Source: Thalassotalea sp. PS06
Lineage (GTDB): Bacteria > Pseudomonadota > Gammaproteobacteria > Enterobacterales > Alteromonadaceae
Direction of reading: 5' to 3'
DNA: 64,000 nt
NCBI RefSeq assembly: GCF_007197775.1
Contig: NZ_CP041638.1
Coordinates: 3,100,001 to 3,164,000, forward strand
Shown: positions 34,759-43,018 of the stretch, one piece after another
How positions within the stretch are numbered: the first letter of the stretch is position 1
Layout of the letters: each line of letters begins with the position of its first letter
Notes under the pieces: generated by a model
Seen by the model: only the letters and a program-made list of their open reading frames with translations
The model's database searches: none
Told to the model about the DNA's origin: nothing
Position numbers and translations under genes: made by a program

Positions 34759-35577
34759 ATGCATCAACCCTCCCCTATTATTTTGAACGAGCCGACCCCA
34801 AAACTTAGCGATGTCGACTTCAGCAAAGGTATTATTGAAAGTAAAAAAGAATATCAACACGAATTAAGTCACTGGCAAAAACGCTTACTGGCCGTGCAAC
34901 AAGCGTATTTTCATCAAGGCCGACGGGTGATAATTGTCCTTGAAGGTTGGGATGCCAGCGGTAAGGGAGGATTGATTCGTCGCATTACCGAACGCCTCGA
35001 TCCTCGAGGCTTTAGAGTCTACCCGATTGCCGCACCGAGCAAAGAAGAACAGGGACGGCATTATTTGTATCGCTTTCAAAAAGCCCTGCCACCGCCTGGC
35101 CGCATCGCCATTTTCGACCGCTCTTATTTTGGTCGGGTTTTGGTTGAGCGGGTTGAAGGTTTTGCTTCAGTGCAAGAATGGCAGCGTGCTTATCAGGAAA
35201 TCAATGAATTTGAGCGGATGTTAATTGATGATGGTGTTCGTATTATCAAGGCCTTTATCCACATTAGCCCGGAAGAGCAATTGCAGCGGTTTAAAGAGCG
35301 ATTACAAAATCCGGTGAAACGCTGGAAACTCACCGAAGAAGATATTCGTAACCGCGAAAAATGGCCGATTTATGAACAAGCGATCAATGAGATGTTCGCT
35401 CGAACTTCCACCGAACACGCACCTTGGCATTTGGTCAACGGTAACCACAAGTGGTATGCCCGGGTTTCTGCCCTGAAAGGGCTGGTGTTGTTACTGGAAA
35501 GAGGCGTGGATACTTCCCCGCCTCCCATTGATCCTGACATGGTGCAATGGGCCAAATCTCAGTTAGGTATGGACTAA
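34759..35577 (+). CDS. Polyphosphate kinase 2 (PPK2) family protein
   Basis: About 272 residues. It uses polyphosphate to phosphorylate nucleotides (class I PPK2: NDP to NTP, or the reverse). Walker A is EGWDASGKGG (residues 62-71), the Walker-B region IAIFDRSYFGRVLVERVEG, the lid RFKERLQNPVKRWKLTEED. The start ATG (MHQPSP) at 34759 is chosen over an upstream reading without homology. A MITE-like element begins two bases after its stop. Confidence 0.9.
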   Translation: MHQPSPIILNEPTPKLSDVDFSKGIIESKKEYQHELSHWQKRLLAVQQAYFHQGRRVIIVLEGWDASGKGGLIRRITERLDPRGFRVYPIAAPSKEEQGRHYLYRFQKALPPPGRIAIFDRSYFGRVLVERVEGFASVQEWQRAYQEINEFERMLIDDGVRIIKAFIHISPEEQLQRFKERLQNPVKRWKLTEEDIRNREKWPIYEQAINEMFARTSTEHAPWHLVNGNHKWYARVSALKGLVLLLERGVDTSPPPIDPDMVQWAKSQLGMD

Positions 35578-35578
35578 A

Positions 35579-35822
35579 TAGAGCGTGTTGACCTTTGCAG
35601 GCCGAACTTTGTTCAATAAAAGTCATCTATAGTAAAATTCTAGAACCCAAAACCACAATTATTTTAAGAAATGTAGAATTGAATTCTTCGAACAGCGTTT
35701 GTTTTGAACCTGACCTGCGTTTTTTCTAGTTACCGTACAATAAGTACGCTAATTAGAAAAAGCCTTGCCCATATCCCAAACAATTCGCTGCAAAATTGAC
35801 CTCGAAAGATAAACACGCTCTA
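35579..35822. mobile_element. MITE-like element with TA duplication
   Basis: About 240 bases bounded by inverted ends GAGCGTGTT (35581-35589) and AACACGCTC (35812-35820), flanked by TA on both sides, the target duplication of IS630/Tc1-mariner transposons. Inside is a long imperfect hairpin centred near 35740 (TTTTTCTA ... TAGAAAAA). No transposase; a nonautonomous repeat. Confidence 0.65.
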
Positions 35823-35832
35823 GTGATTCAAT

Positions 35833-36036
35833 CTAGCGCCAGCAATTTTCGTCCATAACTTTGCCGCGCCATGGGTACCACCACATCTGGATAACGCTGA
35901 CAAACCACATATAGGCAGATGCCAGGGTATAACCGATACCACCGATAATGGTGAGCCAGGCAAACAGTGGATTAATTTTGGTGAGCCACCAAGACAACAC
36001 ATCCAGCATCAAAAAGGCAAAAGGTGTGACTACCAC
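35833..36036 (-). CDS. Possible small membrane protein
   Basis: 67 residues from a GTG start, with two hydrophobic helices (ending WWLTKINPLFAWLTIIGGIG, then ASAYMWFVSVIQMWWYPW) and a Trp-rich tail. The ribosome site is weak and there is no family match I know. It sits just beside a MITE and divergent from the 36151 gene. Could be a spurious reading. Confidence 0.35.
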   Translation of the reverse strand: MVVTPFAFLMLDVLSWWLTKINPLFAWLTIIGGIGYTLASAYMWFVSVIQMWWYPWRGKVMDENCWR

Positions 36037-36150
36037 CAGAGTTTTTAGTCAGGTGGGAATGCCCGCAGCCAAAGAGAAAATCTTAATGAGAATGAATTCA
36101 CTTGCGATTATATTCCCCTTCAGTGACACTGGAGAAAAAGGAGGATGACT

Positions 36151-36351
36151 ATGACATTAGGTTACTGGATTGATTTTATTATTTTTTTGTTAATCGGATT
36201 AGCCTTGATATCAATATCCAGAGGTAAGTTAATCGATTTGACCTCGATGGGCCTGGAGACTGGTAGCGGTCCGATGCGCTGGTTCAAATATATTGGCATA
36301 GCATTAATCATGTTTCAGATGTTTGAACTCATCATGCTCATCAGCAGTTAA
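36151..36351 (+). CDS. Small two-helix membrane protein
   Basis: About 66 residues: two membrane helices (YWIDFIIFLLIGLALISI and WFKYIGIALIMFQMFELIML) joined by a loop with DLTSMGLETGSG. AAGGAGG at 36138-36144 sits 6 bases before ATG 36151, so this start is preferred to ATG 36145. Family unknown. Confidence 0.55.
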   Translation: MTLGYWIDFIIFLLIGLALISISRGKLIDLTSMGLETGSGPMRWFKYIGIALIMFQMFELIMLISS

Positions 36352-36460
36352 TAAAAAATCCCGTAATAAATAGCCCCCACCTCTCTCAACCCTATCGGTT
36401 TGGCTAGCATTTGTGTCAAACTAAATACTTAGTAAAGATAAACACATCGGAAACATTGTT

Positions 36461-36616
36461 ATGTCCCTGGAGAACGCCCCTCAACATGTTCAATTGGCGG
36501 TGGATTTAATTCAGTTGCTGGAAGAAAATCAGGTTTCACCACAAACCGTGTTAGACGCGTTGGAGTTAGTCAAAGCGGATTATCAACATAAACTGGATTC
36601 ACAATCCGATCACTAA
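36461..36616 (+). CDS. ybaM: YbaM-like DUF2496 protein
   Basis: 51-residue cytoplasmic protein. [20 protein letters not shown] and [20 protein letters not shown] match the conserved YbaM/DUF2496 pattern almost position by position, including the fixed length of about 50. Function unknown in the family. Too short for many gene finders. It lies between the small membrane gene and a palindromic repeat. Confidence 0.85.
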   Translation: MSLENAPQHVQLAVDLIQLLEENQVSPQTVLDALELVKADYQHKLDSQSDH

Positions 36617-36620
36617 TGCC

Positions 36621-36647
36621 ATACCAATTCAGCCAATAATTGGGTAT
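36621..36647. repeat. Short palindromic repeat
   Basis: ATACCAATT and AATTGGGTAT form an imperfect inverted repeat right after the YbaM-like gene. The ATACCAAT motif recurs at 58299 and at the ends of the 60164 element, suggesting a repeat family. Confidence 0.5.
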
Positions 36648-36683
36648 GTTATAACAAGTTAACAATAATAATCTGGCGGACTC

Positions 36684-37295
36684 ATGAAGACCTGGCTTAA
36701 TGGACTAAGACTATTCCTTATCTTTATCCCAGCTATCTGTTTTGCCAATTCCGGCAATATTTACAAATATACGTCGAAAGATGGCGTGGTTACTTATTCC
36801 GACAAAGAGCCGCCGAGCGGCCCTTACACCTTGTATCGCTCTGAGTGCTACGCCTGCAGTACTCAATCTCAAGTTAACTGGTATAGCACCCGTTTAAACA
36901 CCAAAGATTACAGCCAGGAAATCATCTCGGCCAGTGCCAAGTACCGTGTTGACACAGCCCTGATCAGAGCCGTAATTCATGCGGAATCTCATTTTGATCA
37001 CAAAGCCATTTCCAAACAAGGTGCTCAAGGCTTAATGCAATTAATGCCGGCAACGGCTGAATCACTTGGCGTTAACAACGCGTTTATTGCTAAGCAAAAT
37101 ATTGATGGTGGGGTTCAGCATCTGGCACGGTTACTGAAGAAATACCGCGGCGATATTAAACTGGCAACGGCTGCCTACAATGCTGGTGAAGGCAACGTTA
37201 AAAAGTACGGCGGTATTCCACCGTTTACCGAAACGAAAAACTACGTTGAACGGGTGCAAATCCTGCATCAGCGCTATCGAAAAGCACGGGCGTAA
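36684..37295 (+). CDS. Lytic transglycosylase with DUF4124-like N-terminus
   Basis: 203-residue periplasmic enzyme that cleaves peptidoglycan glycan strands by the lytic route. Signal peptide MKTWLNGLRLFLIFIPAICFAN; then a DUF4124-like segment (YKYTSKDGVVTYSDKEPPSG); then the SLT domain from about residue 85: AESHFDHKAISKQGAQGLMQ (Glu at the AES catalytic position), LMPATAESLG, AAYNAGEGNVKKYGG. Single gene, 12 bases before a GNAT gene. Confidence 0.9.
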   Translation: MKTWLNGLRLFLIFIPAICFANSGNIYKYTSKDGVVTYSDKEPPSGPYTLYRSECYACSTQSQVNWYSTRLNTKDYSQEIISASAKYRVDTALIRAVIHAESHFDHKAISKQGAQGLMQLMPATAESLGVNNAFIAKQNIDGGVQHLARLLKKYRGDIKLATAAYNAGEGNVKKYGGIPPFTETKNYVERVQILHQRYRKARA

Positions 37296-37306
37296 TAGCA
37301 ACTTTC

Positions 37307-37891
37307 ATGCTGACACAATCGCAAATTCAAACCCAATTGAACCAATGTCACTGGCAAACAGAGCGATTGGTTATTCGTAATTTCATTGGCTCGGATCTCG
37401 CTACAGAGCTGGCGCATAATAAAGATCCGCGAATTATGCAGTATATCGCCGATATTGAAGACGATGCTGCGCTTGAGCAAAAAGTAAAAGATTTTCTTAA
37501 CCCCTGGCAATGTGAAGATGGTAACTGGCTTGGCTTAGCGGTTTGTGTTGAAGATCAGGCTGAGTTCATTGGCATGGTATGTCTGAGGTTCGAGTCACTG
37601 GAGTTTGGCCGCGTGGAAATCGGTTATCGGTTCCATCCCGATCATCATGGCAAAGGCTTTGCGATTGAAGCGGTTAAAGGCTTAGTCGATTGGATATTTA
37701 ATCAGTGCCGGGCGCAAAAAGTTCTCGCCTACTGCGTAAAAGACAATATTGCTTCTTATCGTTTGATGGAAAAATTGGGGATGCAACAGGAAGGTTGTTT
37801 ACGCCAGCACTCCACCTTAGGCGGAGTGTGGCATGATGAACTGGTTTACGGATTGTTAGCTAAGGAATGGCCTGCTCACTCGGGCGATTAA
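37307..37891 (+). CDS. GNAT-family N-acetyltransferase (RimJ/RimL-like)
   Basis: 194 residues, acetyl-CoA-dependent. RLVIRNFIGSDLATELAHNK is the opening of RimJ-like GNATs; the acetyl-CoA loop is visible as GYRFHPDHHGKGFAIEAVKG, and VKDNIASYRLMEKLGMQQEG is the final motif. Substrate unknown (ribosomal protein, antibiotic or amine). Its 3' end overlaps the convergent DUF1501 gene by 36 bases. Confidence 0.85.
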   Translation: MLTQSQIQTQLNQCHWQTERLVIRNFIGSDLATELAHNKDPRIMQYIADIEDDAALEQKVKDFLNPWQCEDGNWLGLAVCVEDQAEFIGMVCLRFESLEFGRVEIGYRFHPDHHGKGFAIEAVKGLVDWIFNQCRAQKVLAYCVKDNIASYRLMEKLGMQQEGCLRQHSTLGGVWHDELVYGLLAKEWPAHSGD

Positions 37892-39031
37892 CGATCCTTT
37901 GTACGGGCTAGCCTGAGGAAAGACATCAGCAAGTTGCTGACCGTCTAATTGCCAATGTTGGGCCAGCATAGAAGCTATCCAGGAAAAGGTGTTAGACGTA
38001 GGCGCTAGATCCCGGCCCTGAAACTGCTGCTGTTTCGCGAGTCCCGGCCATTTACCCAGCACCTTGCCACCATCTACTGCACCACCCGCCATAAACATAC
38101 AGCTCGCGGTGCCATGGTCTGTACCTAAAGTGCCGTTTTCTCTGACGGTGCGACCAAATTCCGTCGCCATTATCACCACAGTATTTTCCCAGTAATCACC
38201 CAGGCTTTGTTGTAATGCAGCTATGCCTTCATTTAACTCAACCAGGTGCTTATGCTGACGGCGAATTTCATAGTTGTGGGTATCCCAACCGCCGACTTCG
38301 AGCATCGCGCAATCGGTTCCCTGATCATTGGCAAGAATGCGGCCACATGACTTAGCTAAATCCACAAATCTGCCACGGTTATAACCACTACTTCCTTCAT
38401 TGGTTAACTGCCTCAATTCCATACCTTGCGCCAGACGTTTACTGAGCAGCTTATCTGACTGATATAAATCCTGAAGCGCATCAAACACACTGGCATCAGC
38501 GCTATGAAACCGAGATGGATACCAGGTAGTGACCTTCTCATAACCGCGAAGACTGATAGGCACCGAATTGGCAACGGCAATAGCTTTATTGACTCTTGAG
38601 GCCGCAGCGCGACCGAGCCAACCGGTATCGGCATCAATGTGAGCCAGACCACTTTCTAAGAAATCCTGACCATCAAAATGCGAACGCTCTCCAAACCCGG
38701 ATGAAACCGCATTAATGACCAAGAGTTGCTTTTGTTTATACAGTTGATGCATGTATTGCATGGCAGGATGAAACCCAAAGCCATCATCAATTGCCAGCAG
38801 TTCATCTTTCACCGCCGGATAAAGGTTCGGCCGCATCTTAGCTAATTCAGGCTCAAAAGTGGGCACCACAGTATGCAATGAATCCAGAGCGCCACGCATA
38901 ATCACCCAAACCAGTTTCGCCGGTTTGTTACTGGAATTAGAATTCAGTGCCAGATTATTCGCCGCCAGTAACGGCGTATGTATGGTTGCCAGAGATGCAG
39001 TTAACGCTTTGATAAATTGTCTACGGCGCAT
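37856..39031 (-). CDS. DUF1501 Tat-exported protein
   Basis: 391 residues with a twin-arginine signal (RRRQFIKALTASLATIHTP). DUF1501 is a sulfatase/alkaline-phosphatase-like fold; visible are WVIMRGALDSLHTVVPTFEP, SFDGQ-type positions and TEFGRTVRENGTLGTDHGT. Usually paired with DUF1800, as here (3-base gap). Function unknown; predicted periplasmic. Confidence 0.85.
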   Translation of the reverse strand: MRRRQFIKALTASLATIHTPLLAANNLALNSNSSNKPAKLVWVIMRGALDSLHTVVPTFEPELAKMRPNLYPAVKDELLAIDDGFGFHPAMQYMHQLYKQKQLLVINAVSSGFGERSHFDGQDFLESGLAHIDADTGWLGRAAASRVNKAIAVANSVPISLRGYEKVTTWYPSRFHSADASVFDALQDLYQSDKLLSKRLAQGMELRQLTNEGSSGYNRGRFVDLAKSCGRILANDQGTDCAMLEVGGWDTHNYEIRRQHKHLVELNEGIAALQQSLGDYWENTVVIMATEFGRTVRENGTLGTDHGTASCMFMAGGAVDGGKVLGKWPGLAKQQQFQGRDLAPTSNTFSWIASMLAQHWQLDGQQLADVFPQASPYKGSLIARVSRPFLS

Positions 39032-39033
39032 CG

Positions 39034-40473
39034 TTATCTCCTTTGAAATTCCGGGCTCATGAGCAGCAGCGTCATTGCTACATCACGACTTTCAGCGCGA
39101 CTGACATGGGCGTAGGTATCATGGCTTATGGTACTCCCTAACGTGGTAGCCATTAGTGACACCGGGTCGATATCTTTCGCCCGACGCGCCATCTCACTGG
39201 ACCATTCAATTCTTGCCATCAACGCACTGGCGCCATCCCAGGTCTGTTGGACATCGCCAAATCCCGCGGGAGAGCCCGCTTTAAAAGGTGCCTGCCCGAG
39301 TGATCGCATGGTCGAGAAATACTGCCCCTGCTTAACCGATTCCACCCCAAGCCCACGTAACGATGAATACACAAAATCTCTGGGGCTTTTGAATTTTACG
39401 CTTTTATGCTGCCAACTCTCTGGATGATGAATCAGTGCATCCATAACCTGGGCAATATTGCCGCTCGATTCCATCCAACGTTTTTCCAGTGCTTGCAGCA
39501 ATTCAGTGGATGGTTCATCACTTACGAAGTGAACCGCTAATTTGCGGGTAATGAATTTAGCCGTGTTTGGGTGGGCTGCTAAATCTTTGAGCATCGCCTC
39601 GCCTTGTTCAATGCCTTTTTGTGAATAGGTTTTCCCTAATAAGGTACGAGCGCCCGGCTCATGCCCATAACTTCGATATTTAAATCCGGTGGTATCTTTA
39701 TCGAGCGGCTTTTTCACACTCCAGCCGGTGATACCTTTAGCCAGTTCAATAACATCCGCCTGGGTGTAGCCACCGTCAACGCCAAGGGTATGCAGTTCAA
39801 GGATTTCCCGGGCGAGATTTTCATTAAGTCCTAGGCGACCGTGTTGAACAAAAATGGAATTCGGACCAAAAGACTTTTCATTATTCAGATATATCAACAT
39901 CGCCGGATGCTGGCATACAGCGATCAGCATGTCGGTAAAAGAACCGAGTAAATATGGGGCAATGGCTTCTCTTTCCAGTGTTGCCGCAAGTGCTGTCATG
40001 CCCTGGGAGCTCGCTGATACGCTGAAATGATTGGAAAAGAAATCAAGAAGGCGCCAGCTTACACCATGATCGGTGGCTAAGGCCTGATTAAAGCTATCAG
40101 TAGCAATTTGCCGATAGGTGGCTTGGAAATAGTTACCAGCAGGATCCATTAAATCATCAGGAATTTCGCCATCCTCTTGCCGTTTTCCTGCATCGAGCAA
40201 TGCTTGTCGCTTTTTCCGCAACTGGCGGATGTTAGCGAGTTCTATAAGGATTTCAGAAGAGTTGGGTGAGCAACTCGCCTCAAAGCTTATCGGTTTAAGA
40301 TTATTCATCACCCACCCTTGCGGGTTGGCTGAAGCGGCTTCCAACTCTCCGGATTTGGCACCGATGCCAAAGCGATTTGCTGCGATAGCCGCGCCGTGAC
40401 TGGGGTTTGCATTATCGACTGGTTGCATAGCTTGTTTCGTATCATCTTGCCTTGTTAACTGGATTGTCTGCAC
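39034..40473 (-). CDS. DUF1800 family protein
   Basis: 479 residues, first gene of the DUF1800-DUF1501 pair. The family motifs NRFGIGAKSGELEAA, WRLLDFFSNHFSVS, NENLAREILELHTLGVDGGYTQ and RTLLGKTYSQKG are visible. No recognisable signal peptide at the start used here. Biochemical function unknown. Confidence 0.85.
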   Translation of the reverse strand: MQTIQLTRQDDTKQAMQPVDNANPSHGAAIAANRFGIGAKSGELEAASANPQGWVMNNLKPISFEASCSPNSSEILIELANIRQLRKKRQALLDAGKRQEDGEIPDDLMDPAGNYFQATYRQIATDSFNQALATDHGVSWRLLDFFSNHFSVSASSQGMTALAATLEREAIAPYLLGSFTDMLIAVCQHPAMLIYLNNEKSFGPNSIFVQHGRLGLNENLAREILELHTLGVDGGYTQADVIELAKGITGWSVKKPLDKDTTGFKYRSYGHEPGARTLLGKTYSQKGIEQGEAMLKDLAAHPNTAKFITRKLAVHFVSDEPSTELLQALEKRWMESSGNIAQVMDALIHHPESWQHKSVKFKSPRDFVYSSLRGLGVESVKQGQYFSTMRSLGQAPFKAGSPAGFGDVQQTWDGASALMARIEWSSEMARRAKDIDPVSLMATTLGSTISHDTYAHVSRAESRDVAMTLLLMSPEFQRR

Positions 40474-40644
40474 AAGTACTTTACATCTCTACTCGCGCAT
40501 AGCTGGGCCGGAATTAATTTTCCTGCCACTACTATTAACTTAGTAGTGATCATAGTCTTTGCCAAATCTCGCCATTCTGTGCAGACTATACTTATTATTA
40601 TGTGTTGTACTTGCTCACAAGCAGTTCGATAAAAAGGTAAGCAT

Positions 40645-41142
40645 ATGAGACATTTACCATTAATCAGCAAAAGTTTTCTAAGTGCTCTGGCAATTCTATT
40701 CACCTTGTCAGGGTGTAGCACCAGTAGTAATGAAAGTGCCGAAGAAAAGCCGGTCGATCCTCGCCAGGGTAAAGAAGTGTCTCAGGTTTGCTATGCCAGC
40801 TCGTTAGATCGCTGGAGTACCTTGGACAGTGAACGCAAGGCGCTGCTGATATATCCGCGATCAAACAAAGCCTATAAGCTCACATTATCAGGCACTTGCG
40901 ACCCTCAGTGGGCTTTCACACGCATCGCTACGGTGCAACGTATGGGCTCCAGTTGTTTATCCCGAGGCGATAAAGTGGTTACCGATATCAATGGTGGTAT
41001 GGTAGATAGCTGCATCATCACCCGCATCCATGAATGGCATCCAGAAAAAAGTAAAGACAATTCCGATGTTCAAGACGGTGAAACTGAGACCGAGGATAAC
41101 GAGGAAGCAGCTGAGGAAACCTCAGAAGATACTCAGCAATAA
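40645..41142 (+). CDS. DUF6491-like lipoprotein
   Basis: 165 residues with lipoprotein signal (LSALAILFTLSGC, Cys24), a Cys-containing DUF6491-like region (VCYASSLDRWSTLDS, LTLSGTCDPQWAFTRIAT, CLSRGDKV, DSCIITRI) and an acidic, low-complexity C-terminal tail. AAAAAGGTAAGCAT precedes the ATG. A strong REP-like terminator hairpin follows. Function unknown. Confidence 0.7.
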   Translation: MRHLPLISKSFLSALAILFTLSGCSTSSNESAEEKPVDPRQGKEVSQVCYASSLDRWSTLDSERKALLIYPRSNKAYKLTLSGTCDPQWAFTRIATVQRMGSSCLSRGDKVVTDINGGMVDSCIITRIHEWHPEKSKDNSDVQDGETETEDNEEAAEETSEDTQQ

Positions 41143-41152
41143 GCTCCTTAAT

Positions 41153-41194
41153 AAAATGGGGTCAGAGTCATTGAAATGACTCTGACCCCATTTT
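41153..41194. terminator. REP-like perfect hairpin, likely bidirectional terminator
   Basis: A 20-base-pair perfect stem (41153-41172 with 41175-41194) with a two-base loop; the arms read AAAATGGGGTCAGAGTC and its complement, with A and T runs at both ends. It separates converging genes. The TGGGGTCAGAGT core resembles repeats spread by RAYT transposases in marine bacteria, as I recall them. Confidence 0.7.
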
Positions 41195-41204
41195 ACATTG
41201 GCGA

Positions 41205-41663
41205 CTAATCGAATAACGGAATCGTATCTCGAGAGAAGGTTTGTTTGAGTACAACCGTAGATTCAATGCTATCGATGGCGGATATTCTGCCCAGCGATGT
41301 CTTTAAGAAGTGCTCATAGTGGGCAAGATCTTTGGCAAGGATTTTTAGCAAATAATCATAGCTTCCGGTGACTACCGAGCACTCTAAAATCTGCGGCAAA
41401 GAGTGCATTGCCTGCTCAAATTCCTGAGCGCGGTCGAACGAGTTTTCGGTTAATCGCACCTGCGCATAGATCAACACCGTATAACCCAACGACTGCGGAT
41501 CCAGCGTTGCTCGATACCCTTGGATAATCCCACTGGTCTCCATTTTCTTTACCCGCCGTAAACACGGGGTATCTGACAGGCTAACCTGTTCCGCAAGCTC
41601 AGAAATTGCCATGCGGCCATCCTGTTGCAATGCGGCTAAAATCTGTCGATCTTTAATATCCAA
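41205..41663 (-). CDS. Lrp/AsnC-family regulator, probably of kynurenine genes
   Basis: 152-residue transcription factor: N-terminal winged helix (DGRMAISELAEQVSLSDTPC, CLRRVKKMETSGIIQGYRA) and RAM ligand-binding domain (VLIYAQVRLTENS, ECSVVTGSYDYLLKILA). It is divergent from a PrnB-family gene and kynureninase. In other bacteria an Lrp-type KynR controls kynurenine catabolism, so this is its probable counterpart. A perfect palindrome at 41691-41709 is the likely operator. Confidence 0.8.
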   Translation of the reverse strand: MDIKDRQILAALQQDGRMAISELAEQVSLSDTPCLRRVKKMETSGIIQGYRATLDPQSLGYTVLIYAQVRLTENSFDRAQEFEQAMHSLPQILECSVVTGSYDYLLKILAKDLAHYEHFLKTSLGRISAIDSIESTVVLKQTFSRDTIPLFD

Positions 41664-41690
41664 CGCTCATCACCTTACAAAAAATACAAC

Positions 41691-41709
41691 TGTAGTGAAT
41701 TTCACTACA
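41691..41709. promoter_or_regulatory. Palindromic operator candidate for the Lrp-type regulator
   Basis: TGTAGTGAA-T-TTCACTACA is a perfect 9-1-9 inverted repeat 28 bases upstream of the regulator start and in front of the divergent PrnB-like gene. A second TTTCACT half-site lies at about 41774. Confidence 0.65.
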
Positions 41710-41831
41710 ACTAAATAGATTTATAACTATATTTATCACAAAAGACGCATACATCAATCTAATTTTGTTGCATTTCACTGGCAAAGCTTTGTTAGCATGC
41801 CTGTAATTACAACATTTAAGGATCTCCCACT

Positions 41832-43007
41832 GTGACTGCGAATACCCGCGCCTTCGATCGTTGGATACGAAATGAATTTTGCCAACTCAATTCCGACCTG
41901 GAAACGCTTTACTGGCAACAGGATGACAGAGCCAATGTCGAAAACATTGGCGAAGAATTAAAACACAGTTTGAAAAATCAGGGTCAGGAACTGATTGCCA
42001 CCCTATTAGCGGAAGGTAATACCGATGAAGGCTTTGATAACGCCTTTAACCTGCTCGGCAATGTCGGGCTTTACATGGCCGCCTGTCGTCGTCATGAAAT
42101 TACCGAACCGTCACGGGAAACCGTATCGCCGCTTACCGAAGCATCGGCGCTGGCGATGCACATTGGTGCGTCTATCGGGGTAACACCAAGATTCGCCACT
42201 GCTCACCTGACAACCCACAACAGTGCCGTCGATGGCACTTATAAGCGATTTACCGATTTACACGATGAAGCGTTGTTTCTCGATTACAACACCAAAGGTA
42301 TTTTGGCTTATAAACGCGCTGCCGATGCGTTGTTGAAAATTCAGCCTTTAGGAATCAGTCATCCAATTACCGCCGATTTGTTAAAAGTGGCGAAACAGGC
42401 GTTACAGGATGTGCTCGACTCCAACCAGATATTATTCGAACAACTCGATACCGATCGCTTTTTCTATTGTGTTCGTCCTTACTACAAACCTTATCGAGTC
42501 GGTAAAGAAGTATACCGCGGCGCCAATGCTGGCGATTTTGCCGGTATCAATGTTATCGATATGCAACTTGGGCTTTGTTTTGCCAATGAGCCTTCTTATT
42601 CGCAAATGCTTGTCGACAAGTTTCTATATATGATGCCGGAAGATCAGATAATTCTGCGTGACTGTATGCGACGTCCAAGTTTGATGGACGATTTTCTTGA
42701 GGCAAAAAACAGTCACCAGCAGTCCTGGTATCAGGAAAACCTTGCGCTGTTCCTTGACGTTTGTAAATTGCACGGCGAAACGGCAATTGCCCATCACAAT
42801 CAATTGGTGGAAAAATACATTCGCATTCCTTCGCAATCTATGGTGCAGCAACATATGGAGAAAGTTACCGCATCGGGACCACCATTGCCGGTATTGTTAG
42901 ATGGTTTGGAAAAGCTTCGCGACAAACGATGTGCAGCAAAACGCAGTGATATTCGTACCCGCTTTCAGGATATCGAATTCCTGAAATCAACTCTGGATAA
43001 CAGCTAA
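41832..43007 (+). CDS. PrnB/DUF1864-family protein (tryptophan dioxygenase superfamily)
   Basis: 391 residues of the DUF1864/PrnB family, heme proteins of the indoleamine/tryptophan 2,3-dioxygenase superfamily. PrnB itself acts in pyrrolnitrin synthesis, but here the neighbours are kynureninase and an Lrp regulator, so conversion of tryptophan to formylkynurenine is the best inference. Visible segments include NLLGNVGLYMAACRRHEI, LTTHNSAVDGTYKRFTDL and GANAGDFAGINVIDMQLGL. The GTG start has AAGGA 9 bases upstream. No other pyrrolnitrin genes are adjacent. Confidence 0.75.
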   Translation: MTANTRAFDRWIRNEFCQLNSDLETLYWQQDDRANVENIGEELKHSLKNQGQELIATLLAEGNTDEGFDNAFNLLGNVGLYMAACRRHEITEPSRETVSPLTEASALAMHIGASIGVTPRFATAHLTTHNSAVDGTYKRFTDLHDEALFLDYNTKGILAYKRAADALLKIQPLGISHPITADLLKVAKQALQDVLDSNQILFEQLDTDRFFYCVRPYYKPYRVGKEVYRGANAGDFAGINVIDMQLGLCFANEPSYSQMLVDKFLYMMPEDQIILRDCMRRPSLMDDFLEAKNSHQQSWYQENLALFLDVCKLHGETAIAHHNQLVEKYIRIPSQSMVQQHMEKVTASGPPLPVLLDGLEKLRDKRCAAKRSDIRTRFQDIEFLKSTLDNS

Positions 43008-43018
43008 AGGGATAGCCG

